Part shown: positions 31,293 to 43,399 of the stretch, piece by piece
How positions within the stretch are numbered: the stretch's first letter is position 1
Layout: each line of letters begins with the position of its first letter
Source of the DNA: Luzula sylvatica
Lineage: Eukaryota; Streptophyta; Magnoliopsida; Poales; Juncaceae
Reading direction: 5' to 3'
NCBI GenBank assembly: GCA_946800325.1
Contig: OX326956.1
Coordinates: forward strand, 15,479,167-15,543,166
DNA: 64,000 nt
Program-made: the position numbers and the translations under genes
Notes under the pieces: model-generated
What the model was told of the DNA's origin: nothing
Database searches by the model: none
What the model saw: only the letters and a program-made list of their open reading frames with translations

Positions 31293-34132
31293 ATGAAAGA
31301 GAGAGCTGGACCCTCGATATCCGCCGCTTCCACCGACTCCGGCGATAACATCACCGGCGAGGTTAATTCCTCCATGGTCTCGTCTAGTAGCGCCGGCGAG
31401 AACCATAATAAGGATGATCAGCTTGCCATGCCGCCAAGTCGTTTCCCTTCTAGAAGCGGCTCTTCCAAGTACGATTTCGTTAAGGTGAGATTGCTCTTAC
31501 ATTTTAATTTATCAAAATTCAGTTCTTTTCTTTGTCATTATTGTTGATTATGAGGTTATTTCAGGTGAAAGTGTGGCTAGGTGAGAACGCTGATCATTAT
31601 TACGTGCTATCAAGGTTTCTTCTTAGTCGAATGCTCACTGTCACCAAGGTGATTATTCTTTCGTTTTTTTGAGATTTCGATTCTCTCCTTTTCTGTGGAT
31701 CGTGATTTATTACCACTTATTGTACAGCTGGTGAATTGTAATTGGTTCGATTTCTTACATACCAGTTTAAAATATCAAAATAGCATTGCTAATTTGTACA
31801 AAGTCAGCTTATTTGGCATCATTCGAGCCATCAATAAATTGAATGTGCCATATAATATAAGGGTATTAAATGTTACATCCTCGTGGTTCTCGCAAATTTA
31901 AAATTGAAATTGACGTACCAACAAAAAGTCTTCACTTTTAACTAATAATTGGCTCTTAATTTTACCATTTTTTATGAATCTTATGATTTATCCTTCTTTC
32001 AGATTCCTAATCATGTAGCTGTCAAGATTGCTTTGGAATTGAAAAAGCTTCTTGTTGATAACAGCCTCCTCGATGTGTATGTTTTCCCTTTATTTTTTTA
32101 ATTTCAAATTTCAAATTTCAAATTTAATTCTAAGAAATTTTGCGACATGTTTTTAATTGTACAGCTCACAAACTGATTTGGAAGCGAATCTATTTAAAGT
32201 AGGTTCCTTTTACATTCAATCATTTTCATATTGTTCAATTCTTACAGTGGATTTTATCAGCTTAATCGCATATTATTAAATTGGTCATAAATTCTAAATA
32301 AAAATTTAATTATCTTTTACCTTTTTTTTTTAATTTCGTAGCTCATGGTGCGAAGGGGGTACGGTGAAGAGTACATTAATCGGTACAAAATGATGACCCT
32401 GTAAGCAATTTTATTTACCTTTTTCCCCTTGTATAAATGCTAAAATTCCATTTTTAAATAATATTATAATAAATTTGAACAGGTTTCATCATCAACGAGT
32501 ACCATTGGTTATTCTGGTATGCGGTACTGCTTGTACTGGTAAATCAACTGTAGCTACACAACTTGCTCAACGCCTCAACCTTCCAAACGTTTTACATGTA
32601 TTTTTTCCTCATTAAATCGTATTTAATATTTTTTTGAAATATTTATTGTGCTCATTTTCTCTCTCTATTATAGACTGATATGGTATATGAATTGCTACGC
32701 ACGTCAACTGAGTAAGTTATTTACAACTCGATTATTTTCTATATTTTAATTTGCGATTTATATTTTTTTTTACATGTATTTATTTTATTTATGAAGTGCT
32801 CCACTTACATCAACGCCAGTATGGGCTCGAGATTTCAATTCTCCTGAAGAACTCATCAAAGAATTCTCAAGAGAGTGCCGAATCGTTCGTAAAGGTCTTT
32901 CTTAAAAATTCAAAAATTATAATTATTATTTTTTATATTTTTATTTTTATTTTTGTGATAGGTTTGGCTGGTGATTTGAAGAAGGCGATGAAAGATGGAA
33001 AACCCATCATAATTGAAGTACTATTTTAATATTTTATTATATTTATATGAAATTAAAAATTAAAAGAAGATTGTTATTGAAGGGAATACATTTGGATCCA
33101 AGCATATATATGATGGACGACGAGAAGACAACAGATAAGGAAGAAACCAAGAAAACAGATGCTCCTGTTGTACCGACACAGACTCCAGATTTGGAAATCC
33201 AGGAACTCAATTCCAACATCGAGAAAAGTTCTTTAAGTGATAAAGAAACGAAAGAGGAAAAACCTTCTAATCCTCCTCCAGTCGAGGAGATTAGTTCTGT
33301 CGAAATAACTCCTCTTTCTGACGCCTCTTCAGATCCCAAAGGTTTTTTTTTACATTGGAAATATTTTTTCCTTTTTTTTTATTTTTTATTTAATGAATTT
33401 ATTGTTGATTTGTAGTGGAAGTTTCCAAAGAATCTGAGACGCAAAATGCCGCGGTTAAGAAGAAAGAAAAAGGGGCTTCTGAGCCGATAATTATCCCTAT
33501 TGTTTTGAGAATGGCCGAATTTGATCACAAGGTATTTTTCTTTTCATCTCGTGCTAAACGGGTTATTGGATGAAATTGGTAATACCCGTTTATTCTAATA
33601 TATTTTTATATTCTACAGGCATTGTTAGAAGAATGGATCGCAACTAGGGCTGTTGGTGACAAGAGTCTCATGCAGGTACTTTTAATTTTTTTGCAAAAAA
33701 GAATATTCATGATATTTATTTATTTATTTTTATTTTTGTACAGGATCGTCAAAAGCTTATTGACAACTTGAAAACTATCCAAGAATATCTTTGCTCATTC
33801 GAGCCTCAGGTATTTTTATAATAGTAATGTAAAAGAACATGATTTTTTTTTGCGCGTATATTATACAATAATTTTCGATTTTGTTGTTTTTTTTTATAAC
33901 TTCCAAAGCAGGGTTTGACGGTTGTGAATATTTCGGCAAGTACGTTTACTCAAACGTTAGATTCGCTCCACAACTATCTTCTTCAGGTACATGAAATTCA
34001 GAGGTTACGTAATAAGGGTATATTTGAAATTATCTATTTTTTTTAATAAGATTCTCTCTCGTCTTGTAGAGCATTGAGAAAGGAATGTTGGATGCATCTG
34101 GCGTGACGAAACAGGAATCAGAAAACAAGTAA
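31293..34132 (+). CDS. P-loop NTPase, 2-phosphoglycerate-kinase-like
   Basis: Fifteen exons, all GT-AG, join in frame to 461 residues: 31293-31484, 31565-31648, 32003-32076, 32165-32198, 32342-32400, 32483-32597, 32674-32711, 32797-32894, 32962-33017, 33083-33341, 33416-33531, 33619-33675, 33744-33809, 33912-33986 and 34070-34132. A Ser-rich N-terminus is followed by an ATP-cone-like region (residues 60-145). The Walker A motif is GTACTGKST (about 162-170), followed by a kinase core with TDMVYELLR and GKPIIIEGIHLDPS. A low-complexity acidic insert (about 265-345) precedes a conserved C-terminal part. The layout matches archaeal 2-phosphoglycerate kinase and the plant 2-PGK-like family, to which LPA1-type phytate proteins are also related. 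The plant substrate is not established. The MULE lies only 265 bp upstream. Confidence 0.9.
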
Positions 34133-35130
34133 TTTAGGAAATACTTAAATTATTGTTATAATAAAACCACACATGTATGTATGTATCGGCTATGTTATTG
34201 TAAGAAGATTAGAATTCATTCATAATGAATAAAGACGAACTTTCTTGTAGAGATGTTATCGAAAATGTTACTTTTGTGTTGTTATTTCTTTTTATGTTTG
34301 CTTTTTGTTTGGAGTTAAATAAAAATTTGTTACATTAATTAAAGTCATGTTTGATTAGGACCAATTGGAAGTAACCTATTATGGGCTTTAATCAAAACTC
34401 AGTGCAGCCTGATTTCTTTCCTCCAAATGTAATATATCCAGATTTTTTTCCTTCTTTTTGACTCGATTTGTTTCCATTTTGTACGTTTCTTTCGGGATTT
34501 GTTCTCGGTGATTTTTTTTTATTATTTGAGCACGATTTCTCCGTCAATTTCAAACCCCAAATTTCTTGACTAATCTACATTTTCTGAGCCAATTTCAACT
34601 GATTTTCTCATGATTCCTAAATTTCCTTGTGGATTTGCTTCTCACGATTCCTTGCTTCTCGATTTGCTTCTAAATTTCCTTGTGGATTTGATAATTTACT
34701 AGAAATTTTGCTTTTTTTGTTTACAGTATAAATTAGTAGCCTGTTTGTTTTTACTGGTAAATATACCGAATTAGCTTATTTTTTATGTGCCTGTTTGGTT
34801 CATTAATTTAATTTATTGGTAAATACGAGTTTGTTTCTACTGGTGAATATACTGAATACTTTTTTTTTTCAAGTAAAATGCCCGTAGGCACATGAATTTG
34901 CCAAGATACTGATAAACTTGCTTATCAATTTGCTTGCATGCCCCTGCAAAATCTTGATAAACTTGCTTATTGATTTGCATGTATACCCTGCATAATCATT
35001 ATAAATTTCCTGTATGCCGTTAAAATATTTCAAAATATCACCGACATCCTTACAAAATTTTGATTGAATTTTATATTTTATCTAATTAAGTTAAATTAAC
35101 TTTATAATTTTGGTTTTGGTATTTATATGT
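34133..35130. other. Intergenic, 3' flank of the P-loop gene
   Basis: No gene is seen. A segment near 34343 (CATGTTTGATTAGGACCAATTGGAAGTAA) recurs almost unchanged near 35950, bracketing the foldback region. 34730-34860 contains loosely repeated GCCTGTTTG and TACTGG phrases. Confidence 0.5.
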
Positions 35131-35895
35131 TAAAAACTTATCGAACATTATTCGGTTCGGTTCGAAAACTTATCGAACATTGTTCGGTTCGGTTCGTTAA
35201 TATTCCGAACAGTTCGGTTCGTTCGATAATTGTTCGAAAACTACCAAAAATTCATATTTAATTCATTTTCTTTATATTTTATTCATAAACATATCAAATT
35301 GAAAATTAAAAATCTTAATAAAATCTTTAATATCAGAAAGTAAAATAACAATTATAATCCACATAAAGTATATCTAATTAAAATAAAACCTGAACTTATA
35401 AAGAAACGAAAAAAATACAAAAATATATCAAGAAAAAATTATGCCTTTGAAAAATTATTTGGACTCATTGTTTATATGTCTTTAACATAAATTATAATTT
35501 ATAACGATTAATTTGAGTATAGACTATAATTAATATCAATGTTTTAAATTGCGATATAGCGGTCCATTGCGCTTGGACTGTAATTTACATATGATCACCG
35601 ATATTGCACGATATTGCGGCGCTATTTAGTAGGTTGCGATGTTGCGTTTTATAAATATTTATTGCGATTTGCACTATGACGGCGCAATTGCGCCGCAATT
35701 TAAATCATTGATTAATATTGATTAATAAATAAAATAGTCGAACATTCGAACGAACCAAACGAACACATTCAAGTTCGAGTTCGGTTCGTTAGTTATCGAA
35801 CAATGTTCGGTTCGTTTCGATAAGAATTCGAACTGTTTTTCAAACGAACAATTAACGAACGAACTCGAATCAAACTCAAACGAACGTCGAACTTC
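35130..35895. mobile_element. Foldback-like element rich in TTCGGTTCG
   Basis: Both flanks are built from TTCGGTTCGGTTCG and CGAACATT-type words, in opposite orientation at 35140-35240 and 35750-35890, around an AT-rich centre. They would fold back on each other imperfectly. About 40 bp direct repeats at about 34343 and 35945 bracket a larger interval. No transposase is present and the superfamily is not assigned. Confidence 0.45.
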
Positions 35896-36375
35896 GAACA
35901 AAATTCACAGTCCTATCAATGTCTGATTAAAAACACTGAAGTAAAATCATGTCTGATTAGGACTAATTGGAAGTAAAGGGCTTAATGGGCCGTCGTTCGG
36001 ATTTAGTCATATCCACCGGCCCGGCCCATTAAATTAGGGTTTTGTCGCGTTACCAAACAAGCGGTCCATAATTATTATCCATTTTACTTTACCTGAGGAG
36101 TCTGGAGTGGGCGAGTGGGAGAGAGAAAAGTAGAAGAAGAGTAGATTACAAGCCAGCAGTTACACTACACTCCAGTCCATGACCGCCATTTCTGCGATTA
36201 CTTCTTGCAACTTCAAGATCTGAATCCGATCGTCCTCTTCTCTCCGATCTTCAATTTGAGTTTCATTCAATCGACATTAAATCCTTCCGATCCGCACAAA
36301 TCCTTCCCAAATCTCATCGTTTTCGACCTACAATCGCTTCTGATAGATTTAGGTTGGGAAAAGGTGTAAGAAATC

Positions 36376-39344
36376 ATGAGGGGGCGAAGAGATTACAGAG
36401 ACCGCCACCACTTTGATCGTCACCGTGATTCCGCGTGGAATCACAAACCGGATCCGGGTTCTAGAAGACCCAGGCGCAGTTTGAGCCCTCCTGTACGGCA
36501 CCGCCGAGAACGATCCCTTGAGAGAAGGGAAAATCTTGAGAGATATCCAGTGCACAGAAGGTATGTGCACCAGGACCATATGCCTGTGCATCTACCACGT
36601 ACCCATCACCCTTTTACTGTTAGAAGCCGCCAGTACGACTTCCCTCCAATGAATCACGAGTTCTCAGAGTATCCACCAGATCTGAACGAAGATTTCAAGC
36701 ACAAACCTCGTGGATTGGAACATGAACCTCTTTCGCCTCCTAAATCTATGTTATTGGATGACGGGTTGGGCCGTCCGTACCAGCCACCACTGAAACAGGA
36801 CAGCATGCTGGGAGGTATTCTGACAGATGGGTCCCACGACACTGAGCATCGAGCTCATTTGCGTGATCTGTATGATGGAAATGGACATACAGAGAGAGAT
36901 ATGGAGAGGACTATTTATGCAAGAGAGACTCCTCTCACTAATGCAGTACCAACTCGCACAGAGAGAAGTCACTACACAAGAAACACTCCTCCCCCTGGTA
37001 CAATACCAATTTCCCATTACACAAGAAACACCCCTCTCTCTGGTACAGTACCAACTTGTCACACGGAGAGAGACAGAGAAAAGACTCATTACACGAGAGA
37101 CACCCAACTTTCTGGTATGGTACCAACTTCTCGCACAGATAGAGACAGAGAGAAGACTCATTACACGCGAGACGCCCCACTTTCTAGTACGGTACCAACT
37201 TCTCGCACAGATAGAGACAGAGAGAAGACTAATTACACAAGAGACACCCCTCTTTCTGGTACGGTGCCAACGTCTCACACAGATAGAGAAAGGGAGAGGG
37301 GCCATTGTGCTAAAGACACTCCTCTCTCAAATACCATACCAATATCTCGCACAGAGAGAGGAAGAGAGAGAAACCATTACACAAGAGATACCACTCCTCC
37401 CTCCAATGCAATACCAACTTCTCATTTGAGGCCAATCGAAGGTGGGCCCTCATCCTATTCTGGTCTATATCACGACCACATGGACCATGCCTACGCAAAG
37501 CAACAAGATAACCTTATAAACAGAAGAGACCTTGTATCAGAAGAAACATACAAAAAGATGCCATATCCAAGTCTCGATTATGACGATGATTATTCACCAA
37601 GGAATGCAAGGTTCTTCATGAACCCGGTCCATTCAAAGCATGGAGACGTAGGTCCAATGCATATGCATCATCACGGGTCACCTTTCGATGATGTCATGTA
37701 TAATGAGCTGCAACATAGAGATGGACCATGCATGGCTTCTTATAGAGATAGATCTGAAAGCCCCATGTTTTTTGATCGAGGAAAAGGGATGTATATTCCT
37801 CCACGTGATGATTTTGTTGATGACATGGATTATGATAGGTCGATGGCAAGGAGACATCATGTGCATTTTCATCAACATGAGGGTTTATATCATGTTGATC
37901 ATGATGTTGATATTGATAATGATGATGATTCTTATGGGTATGTACCAAGAAGGGTTTCGGTGAAGGAGCGAATTGTTGAGAGAGACGTAGTAGAAGAAGA
38001 AGAAGAAGAAGAAGAGACGAACGATGTGAGAGAAAGAATGAGACGTCCTTTCACCTCCAAAAAGATGGGTTTTGGACGTGGGAAATACAAAGAGTCACAA
38101 AACATGACTTACCATGCTAAAAGCATAAAGAAGAGACTAAGACCAGCTCTACCAGACTCAAACCGAATTGATAATGAGGGTTTTAATAAACCCCAAAAGT
38201 ACCCAAAAAGAGCGTTAATGGAGGAGGTTGAAAATGAAAATGAAAATGAAGATGAGAAGGAAGTTCCTCATGGTGAAAATGGTGAAATTGTTTCGTTGAA
38301 GAGAGAAGCGAGCGAGGGATCAGAGGAGTTTAAGAGAGAAGTGGAGAAGGCTTTTATAAAGTATGCACGAATAATTAATGGGAGTGTGAGAGAGAAGAAG
38401 AAATATCTCGAGCCGGGTCGAGGCAGCCTTGGTTGCTACGTTTGTGGAAGGTAAAATAATAATAATAAATATAATATAAAATTCAATTGGTTTCGTTGAG
38501 TTTTACGAATTGAAGAAGATTTGGGGGGAATTTGCAATTGATCCATCATAGACTTGATCTGTTTGAGAGAGAAGAGACAGTGCTTTGAAATTAATAAAGA
38601 TTATTATATTTTTGTTATTTATCTATTTTTCCACAGCGAATCAAAGACATTTGCAGAGACGCACAATCTAGTGGTGCACACTTATCACACGAAAAAACCG
38701 GGATTGAGGACGGCCCATTTAGGGTTTCAAAAGGCTTTATGTCTTTTAATGGGCTGGAATTGGCTTCTCGTTCCTGACGAATCCAGGACCTATCAGATCA
38801 ATCCACCTGGCGAGGCCAAGTTTCTCAAACAAGACCTCCTTCTTTGGCCCCCTTTTGTTGTCATTTGCAATAGCTCCATTGTTTCCAAATCCCCCAATCC
38901 CATTATCGTCTCCATTCCTGAAATTCAAAACTTCCTTAAAGGTTTTAACTTTTTTTTTTAAAAAAAAATATTTTTTGTCTTAATTATTATTATTATCGTA
39001 ATTATTTTTGTGGGTTTGTAGGGATAGGAATAGGGGAGGACAAGGGGAAGGTAAGTTATGGAAAACCGTCGAATCAAAGCGTGTTTTTAGTCAAGTTCGA
39101 ACCGACTCTTCCAGGTTATGAGCTGGCTAAGAATCTACACGACTATTTCTCTGACAAGAATCGTGGAAAGGAATATTCCGATGGATCTGTACAAAATGGC
39201 GAGAGTGGTACCAAGATTGAAGATGTACTTTACGGGTACATGGCGAGAATTGAAGATTTGGATAAATTGGACGGTACCAAAGTTCATGTCAGAAGCAAGA
39301 GGAGAGAGATCGAGGCCCCTCTTGAAAAATATGTTGCTAGTTAA
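36376..39344 (+). CDS. XS-domain protein with N-terminal repeat region
   Basis: Three exons (36376-38450, 38637-38941, 39022-39344) encode 900 residues. The N-terminus is rich in Arg, Asp and His. About residues 175-360 hold eight imperfect units of roughly 24 residues (HYTRDTPLSGTVPTSRTDRD type). A long charged region with a Glu run follows. The C-terminal part has a C-x2-C and paired-His zinc-like motif (CYVC, then HNLVVHTYH) and an XS domain (LLLWPPFVVICN, VSYG, VFLVKFEPTLPGYELA). XS domains occur in SGS3 and FDM proteins, where they bind RNA ends in silencing pathways. This protein lacks the long coiled coil of those families, so a silencing role is only inferred. The ATG at 36376 has an open leader upstream. 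Confidence 0.88.
36880..37430 (+). repeat. Intragenic tandem repeat in the XS-domain gene
   Basis: Eight imperfect units of about 72 bp in phase with the reading frame, each with TACCAAC, CACAGA and GAGAGAC-type words. The central units are most alike. Length changes in this array would alter the protein without breaking the frame. Confidence 0.88.
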
Positions 39345-39771
39345 TTGCAAAACAGGCAAGTTTGTAGAGTGCCCCTTTAGAACTTCAATAATTCTATAGA
39401 GATAGAATCCTATTTCTTTTATATGGTTTGGGGATTCTATATCTGTAGAATTATTGTAATGCAGGGGCGGTTCTATTAACTTTGCTGGTTTCGCAATTGA
39501 AGGGGAAATTGGAATGAGAGGAAATCTTTTTTGAGTTTTTGTATTGTGATGTTTACGTTTTGTTTTGATAGTCCCTCAAAATGTGTTTGTAGTGTGCTGA
39601 CGTGGCAGTGTTCTGTATCGGATTTGTTATATTTTCATATTTTTATTTCTGTTGTTTAGTAATCTATTTTTAGTAATCTATTTGCAGGCTCTTTTTTGAG
39701 GTACAACTTTTTCCTTTCATCAAATAATATTTTTAGCTACCCGGATTCATAGTTTACATAGTTTTGTGACT
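39345..39771. other. 3' flank of the XS-domain gene
   Basis: Probable 3' UTR and intergenic DNA. A 28 bp near-palindrome (AATTCTATAGAGATAGAAT and ATTCTATATCTGTAGAATT, about 39389-39455) is visible. No further gene is seen. Confidence 0.45.
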
Positions 39772-40548
39772 TGGATTTATATATTTTAGGCTAACAAGTC
39801 CATTTAACTTTCCCCCAGATTTTCGCCACACATGTAATTAATAAAAGATTAACAGGAAATAACAATTTTTAATCAATATAAATTAATTATTATAATGGGT
39901 ATCTTATTGATTATCATGTTAATTAAACTGTGTTAATTAAGATATAGAGGAAAGTATAATTTTCCCATCTTCTTACCGTATAAAATCGGGTTACGTTTCT
40001 AATATATAAATCCGATTCACATATTATCGGGCTTACTTTTATACGGACAGAACTCATCTATTTCTTTTAACATCTATTATATCTGTCCCTATATATTATC
40101 GGCCTGTAGACAGCATCGCCTCTTTATAATCACCGGCTTGTAACTGGGCGGGAAAATACTCTGCACGCCATTATTTTCCAAGAAACAGAGACAAAGAAGA
40201 GTCCGGAATTCTAGGGTTTTAAGCGAAGCAAGAAGAAGAAGAGAAGAGATCTCTGGTGCTCCACACCTTCTTGGTCGCATTGTTGTTCTTGACACGGAAA
40301 TCATCAAAAGAGATCTCGATCTGTCGAGCAAAAGATCTGTGAGGCAAATCCCGCCTCTCTTGATTGATTGTTCGTATCCATCTTCATCCCTCTAATCTTT
40401 CAAGATTATTTCTAGATCTCCTTCTACTTAGTCGTTTAGATTCCTTTTCTCTTCTTTCTTGAATGCGAATCAAGAAATTTTAGTATAAAAATAAGTTTCT
40501 CTGTGACGATCCGATCTAACAGGTCTCTGATTTCGTTTGTAGTTAGCA

Positions 40549-41814
40549 ATGCCTCGGTCCAAAGTCAAATTTGAACTGATTAGCGACGTATCAAAACGCC
40601 GCGTTGCTTTTAAACAAAGAAAAACCTGCATTTTCAAAAAGGCCGAAGAGCTCTCTATCCTATGTGGCGTGGACGTTTGTGCCGTCGTCTATGACGGGCC
40701 GTCAGCTTCCACTCCGGAAGTTTTCTCGTCCTCTTCTGACGTACCGAGATTGTTATCTCGCTTCTCGAACATGTCAGAAAAGAAAGCCGATAAAAACAAG
40801 ACCAAACAGATCGCACTGCAAAAACAAATCGCTGCTAAGAAAGCTGAGTTGGAGAAAATTGAAATGGAGAACAGAGTAATGGAGAAGAAAATTATGCTCG
40901 ATGACTTGTTGACAGGAAGAGTGGCTGTTTCTCAGCTAGGGTTTGAGGAGCGCAAATGTGTGGCACAGATGGTAGATGCACAGCTCGAAAGGGTACACAG
41001 GAGACTTACAGAGCTTCGGTATGCTGATGTGGCAACTGGTACTGTGCCAACATCGGTACCGGTACCTGTACCTGCTCCCCCCTCATTTGGACCCTTGAGT
41101 GAAATCGTGCAGTCCCAAGATTGGACATGGCCAGCTTCTACAAGTGACGAATTCGCCCAATTATCAGACTTTTCGGTACAGGATATCGAGACTATTCGAG
41201 ATGGACAATTGTTTGACATTGTTGGGCCATTGAGCGAGGTGTGCAGTTCAGCTGGTTCAAGAGAGAGACTCGCAGAGCTTCTGTATGCTGATGTGGCAAC
41301 TGGTACTGTGCCAACATCGGTACCGGTACATGTACATGTACCTGTATCTGCTGCTCCCTCATTTGGGCCCTTGAGTGAAATCGTGCAGTCCCAAGATTGG
41401 ACATGGCCAGCTTCTTCCAGTGACGAATTCGTCCAATTTTCAGACTTTTCTGTACAGGATATGGAGACAATTCGAGATGGACAATTGTGCGACATTGTTG
41501 GGCCATTGAGCGAGGTGTGTAGTCCAGCTGGTTCGAGAGAAGAGCAGATCCTACAAGTTGGTTCAGAGCAAGAATTCATTGATATGGACGAATTATTCTT
41601 TGAGTCGCTTGGATCGATTACTGACTTGGATTCGATCGAGTCGGTCGATCCAGTGGGGCCTGGTGAGAATGTTCTAGAATCGGAACCGTTGTTGGATTCG
41701 AGTGAGCTTGTAGAATGGTTCAGTAGCAATATGGACGTGGATGGTTTGCTTCACGGGAATGAATATGAGGGATGTGATGACTGGAGAGATAATCTCTCTT
41801 TCGCTGATTTTTAG
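40549..41814 (+). CDS. Type I MADS-box transcription factor, M-gamma (AGL80-like)
   Basis: A single exon of 421 codons, as usual for type I MADS genes. The MADS domain occupies residues 1-60 (KVKFELISDVSKRRVAFKQR, then KKAEELSILCGVDVCAVVYD). A Lys/Glu-rich coiled coil follows (about 78-115), then an acidic C-terminal region with two tandem units of about 89 residues. Each unit contains PSFGPLSEIVQSQDWTWPAS, FSVQD and DIVGPLSEVCS. The C-terminus is acidic and ends WRDNLSFADF. M-gamma MADS proteins act mostly in the central cell and endosperm, usually as heterodimers with M-alpha partners. The internal duplication is shared by the second copy, so it predates the gene duplication. Confidence 0.92.
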   Translation: MPRSKVKFELISDVSKRRVAFKQRKTCIFKKAEELSILCGVDVCAVVYDGPSASTPEVFSSSSDVPRLLSRFSNMSEKKADKNKTKQIALQKQIAAKKAELEKIEMENRVMEKKIMLDDLLTGRVAVSQLGFEERKCVAQMVDAQLERVHRRLTELRYADVATGTVPTSVPVPVPAPPSFGPLSEIVQSQDWTWPASTSDEFAQLSDFSVQDIETIRDGQLFDIVGPLSEVCSSAGSRERLAELLYADVATGTVPTSVPVHVHVPVSAAPSFGPLSEIVQSQDWTWPASSSDEFVQFSDFSVQDMETIRDGQLCDIVGPLSEVCSPAGSREEQILQVGSEQEFIDMDELFFESLGSITDLDSIESVDPVGPGENVLESEPLLDSSELVEWFSSNMDVDGLLHGNEYEGCDDWRDNLSFADF

Positions 41815-41893
41815 AGTTTTATTATGTATCTATAAATTGTGGTGCCGCGAAATTTTTGTTGATTTTGTTTTGTAGTATATTTATAGTTCTAAT

Positions 41894-42766
41894 CAGGGCC
41901 GGCCCCGAGGTAAGCCCGGCAAGCCCCCTGACTAGGGCAACGGCCTGAGCAAGGGCAACCATTGGGATATAGTAACGAACACTTGTCCAGTTAAAAGATC
42001 TAAAAAACCTACGTATCCCACAGAAATGAAGCATGGAGAAGAAGAAGAAACTATGGGTAAATAAAGTTTCAACCGTGGGGCCAAGAATTTATTGTGAATT
42101 TATTATTAAAAAATTGTGTAAGATCTTTTGTGGATAGTAGTGTTTATTATTTAAATACATAACCTATTATCACCCTTACAACCACAAAAGAAACATATTA
42201 TATCACGCAACAGTCACAGTTGATCCAAAAAAATATTTGTACTATTTCCAAAATATATCAATAAAATATTTTCATTAAAAAAACATCAAAAATTTGCAAA
42301 TTAACATGTTATTCTTTTTTCTTCATCGACCAAAAAAAAAAAAAAAAAAATGTAGAAACAAAACAATAACATATAAAGTCACATTTTAAAATTTTCTCTG
42401 TTGACTCATATTCTTTCATAATTAAGATTGAACTAAAACTAATTCGTAAATGTGTGAACTGAAATTAATTTTTTATAAGTCTCTACACGATATTATTTTT
42501 GTAAAAATATTTAGAAAATCAAAGTATTTTATTTTCTCGGTTATATTGTTATCACAAAATTAAGAAGGATGCAATGATTTTTTATGCAAAAATACAAAAT
42601 TAGATTACAATTTCAGAAAAATCACGGAAAGAGGTTATTTTGAACCATTACCTTTCAATTGTTTGGTTTTTTTATTACTCTTTATTTTCAGGGCAACATC
42701 GAAATTAATTGATCATAACCGATAACATTGCGGGCTGGGGCAACCAAATCATCGGGACCGGTCCTG
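41894..42766. mobile_element. Non-autonomous hAT element, 873 bp
   Basis: The ends are CAGGGCCGGCCCCGAG and, reversed, CAGGACCGGTCCCGAT. A perfect 8 bp duplication GTTCTAAT flanks the element (41886-41893 and 42767-42774), the hAT signature. No transposase is present. It lies about 80 bp past the MADS stop and is absent at the matching point of the second duplicate (near 47850), so it inserted after the duplication. Confidence 0.92.
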
Positions 42767-43399
42767 GTTCTAATAAGTACTTCTAATTACAGTACAAGGC
42801 TGGATGATTTATACTATATTATTAGTAATTAGTATGTGTTATAAATTGAGTTTATCTATATTTGATTATTAAGTGAAAAGTTATTTGGGTGTTTATAATT
42901 TTTTCTGTTGTGAAAGTTCCTGTTTGATCATCTTTTTCGTTTAAATTGCAAAAAAAAAATGTTACCTTTACATACTTTATGTTTCTGATATCAATTTCAA
43001 ATTGCGTCATATGTACATTTCCTAATATAAGAAATTGAGAAAATCACATTCAAGCTAGAATTACTAGACGATTTCAAAGATGATCCAAGAATTTCAAGCA
43101 TTAAAAACTACATTCTGATTTAATGAATTGAAATTCAGCAGTATAAATACTACAATGATGCAAGGACTATCACAAGCATTCAAATTTAGAGGAAAAATAA
43201 AATTAAAATTATGTCAATTATTTTATAATTATGTTTAGTCACAAGCATTTAATTTTAGTCAAGTTGGGTCGGGACTTCGGGTTATTCTAGTCAGATTTTC
43301 GGGTGATCTTTTCAGGCTTTTTCGACTGGATTTCATCAAACAATTAATTTTAGCTTCGCGCACTCATAGTTTACGTAGTTGAAAGAAACCTATGGCATT

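Larger units (their letters stand above)
39772..43210. repeat. Segmental duplication, copy A
   Basis: Homologous to 45680-50130 in the same orientation. It starts at TATATTTTAGGCTAACAAGT and includes the MADS promoter, leader and coding region. At the far end (43040-43200) it includes sequence matching the 3' flank of the NOT1 gene (49910-50120). Copy A is interrupted by the hAT element at 41894-42766, and copy B by the LINE at 47921-49727. Confidence 0.85.

Noticed and set aside
35130..35895. Simple (TTCGG)n microsatellite
   Set aside because: The words occur in opposite orientations at the two sides of an AT-rich core, so an inverted, foldback-type structure fits better.
36751..37498. Minus-strand frame of 184 codons and plus-strand +2 frame of 200 codons in the XS-domain gene
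   Set aside because: Both are shadows produced by the tandem repeat of the real 692-codon first exon.
40932..41729. 265-codon minus-strand frame across the MADS gene
   Set aside because: Antisense shadow of the MADS coding region; its sequence mirrors the internal repeats and has no domain.
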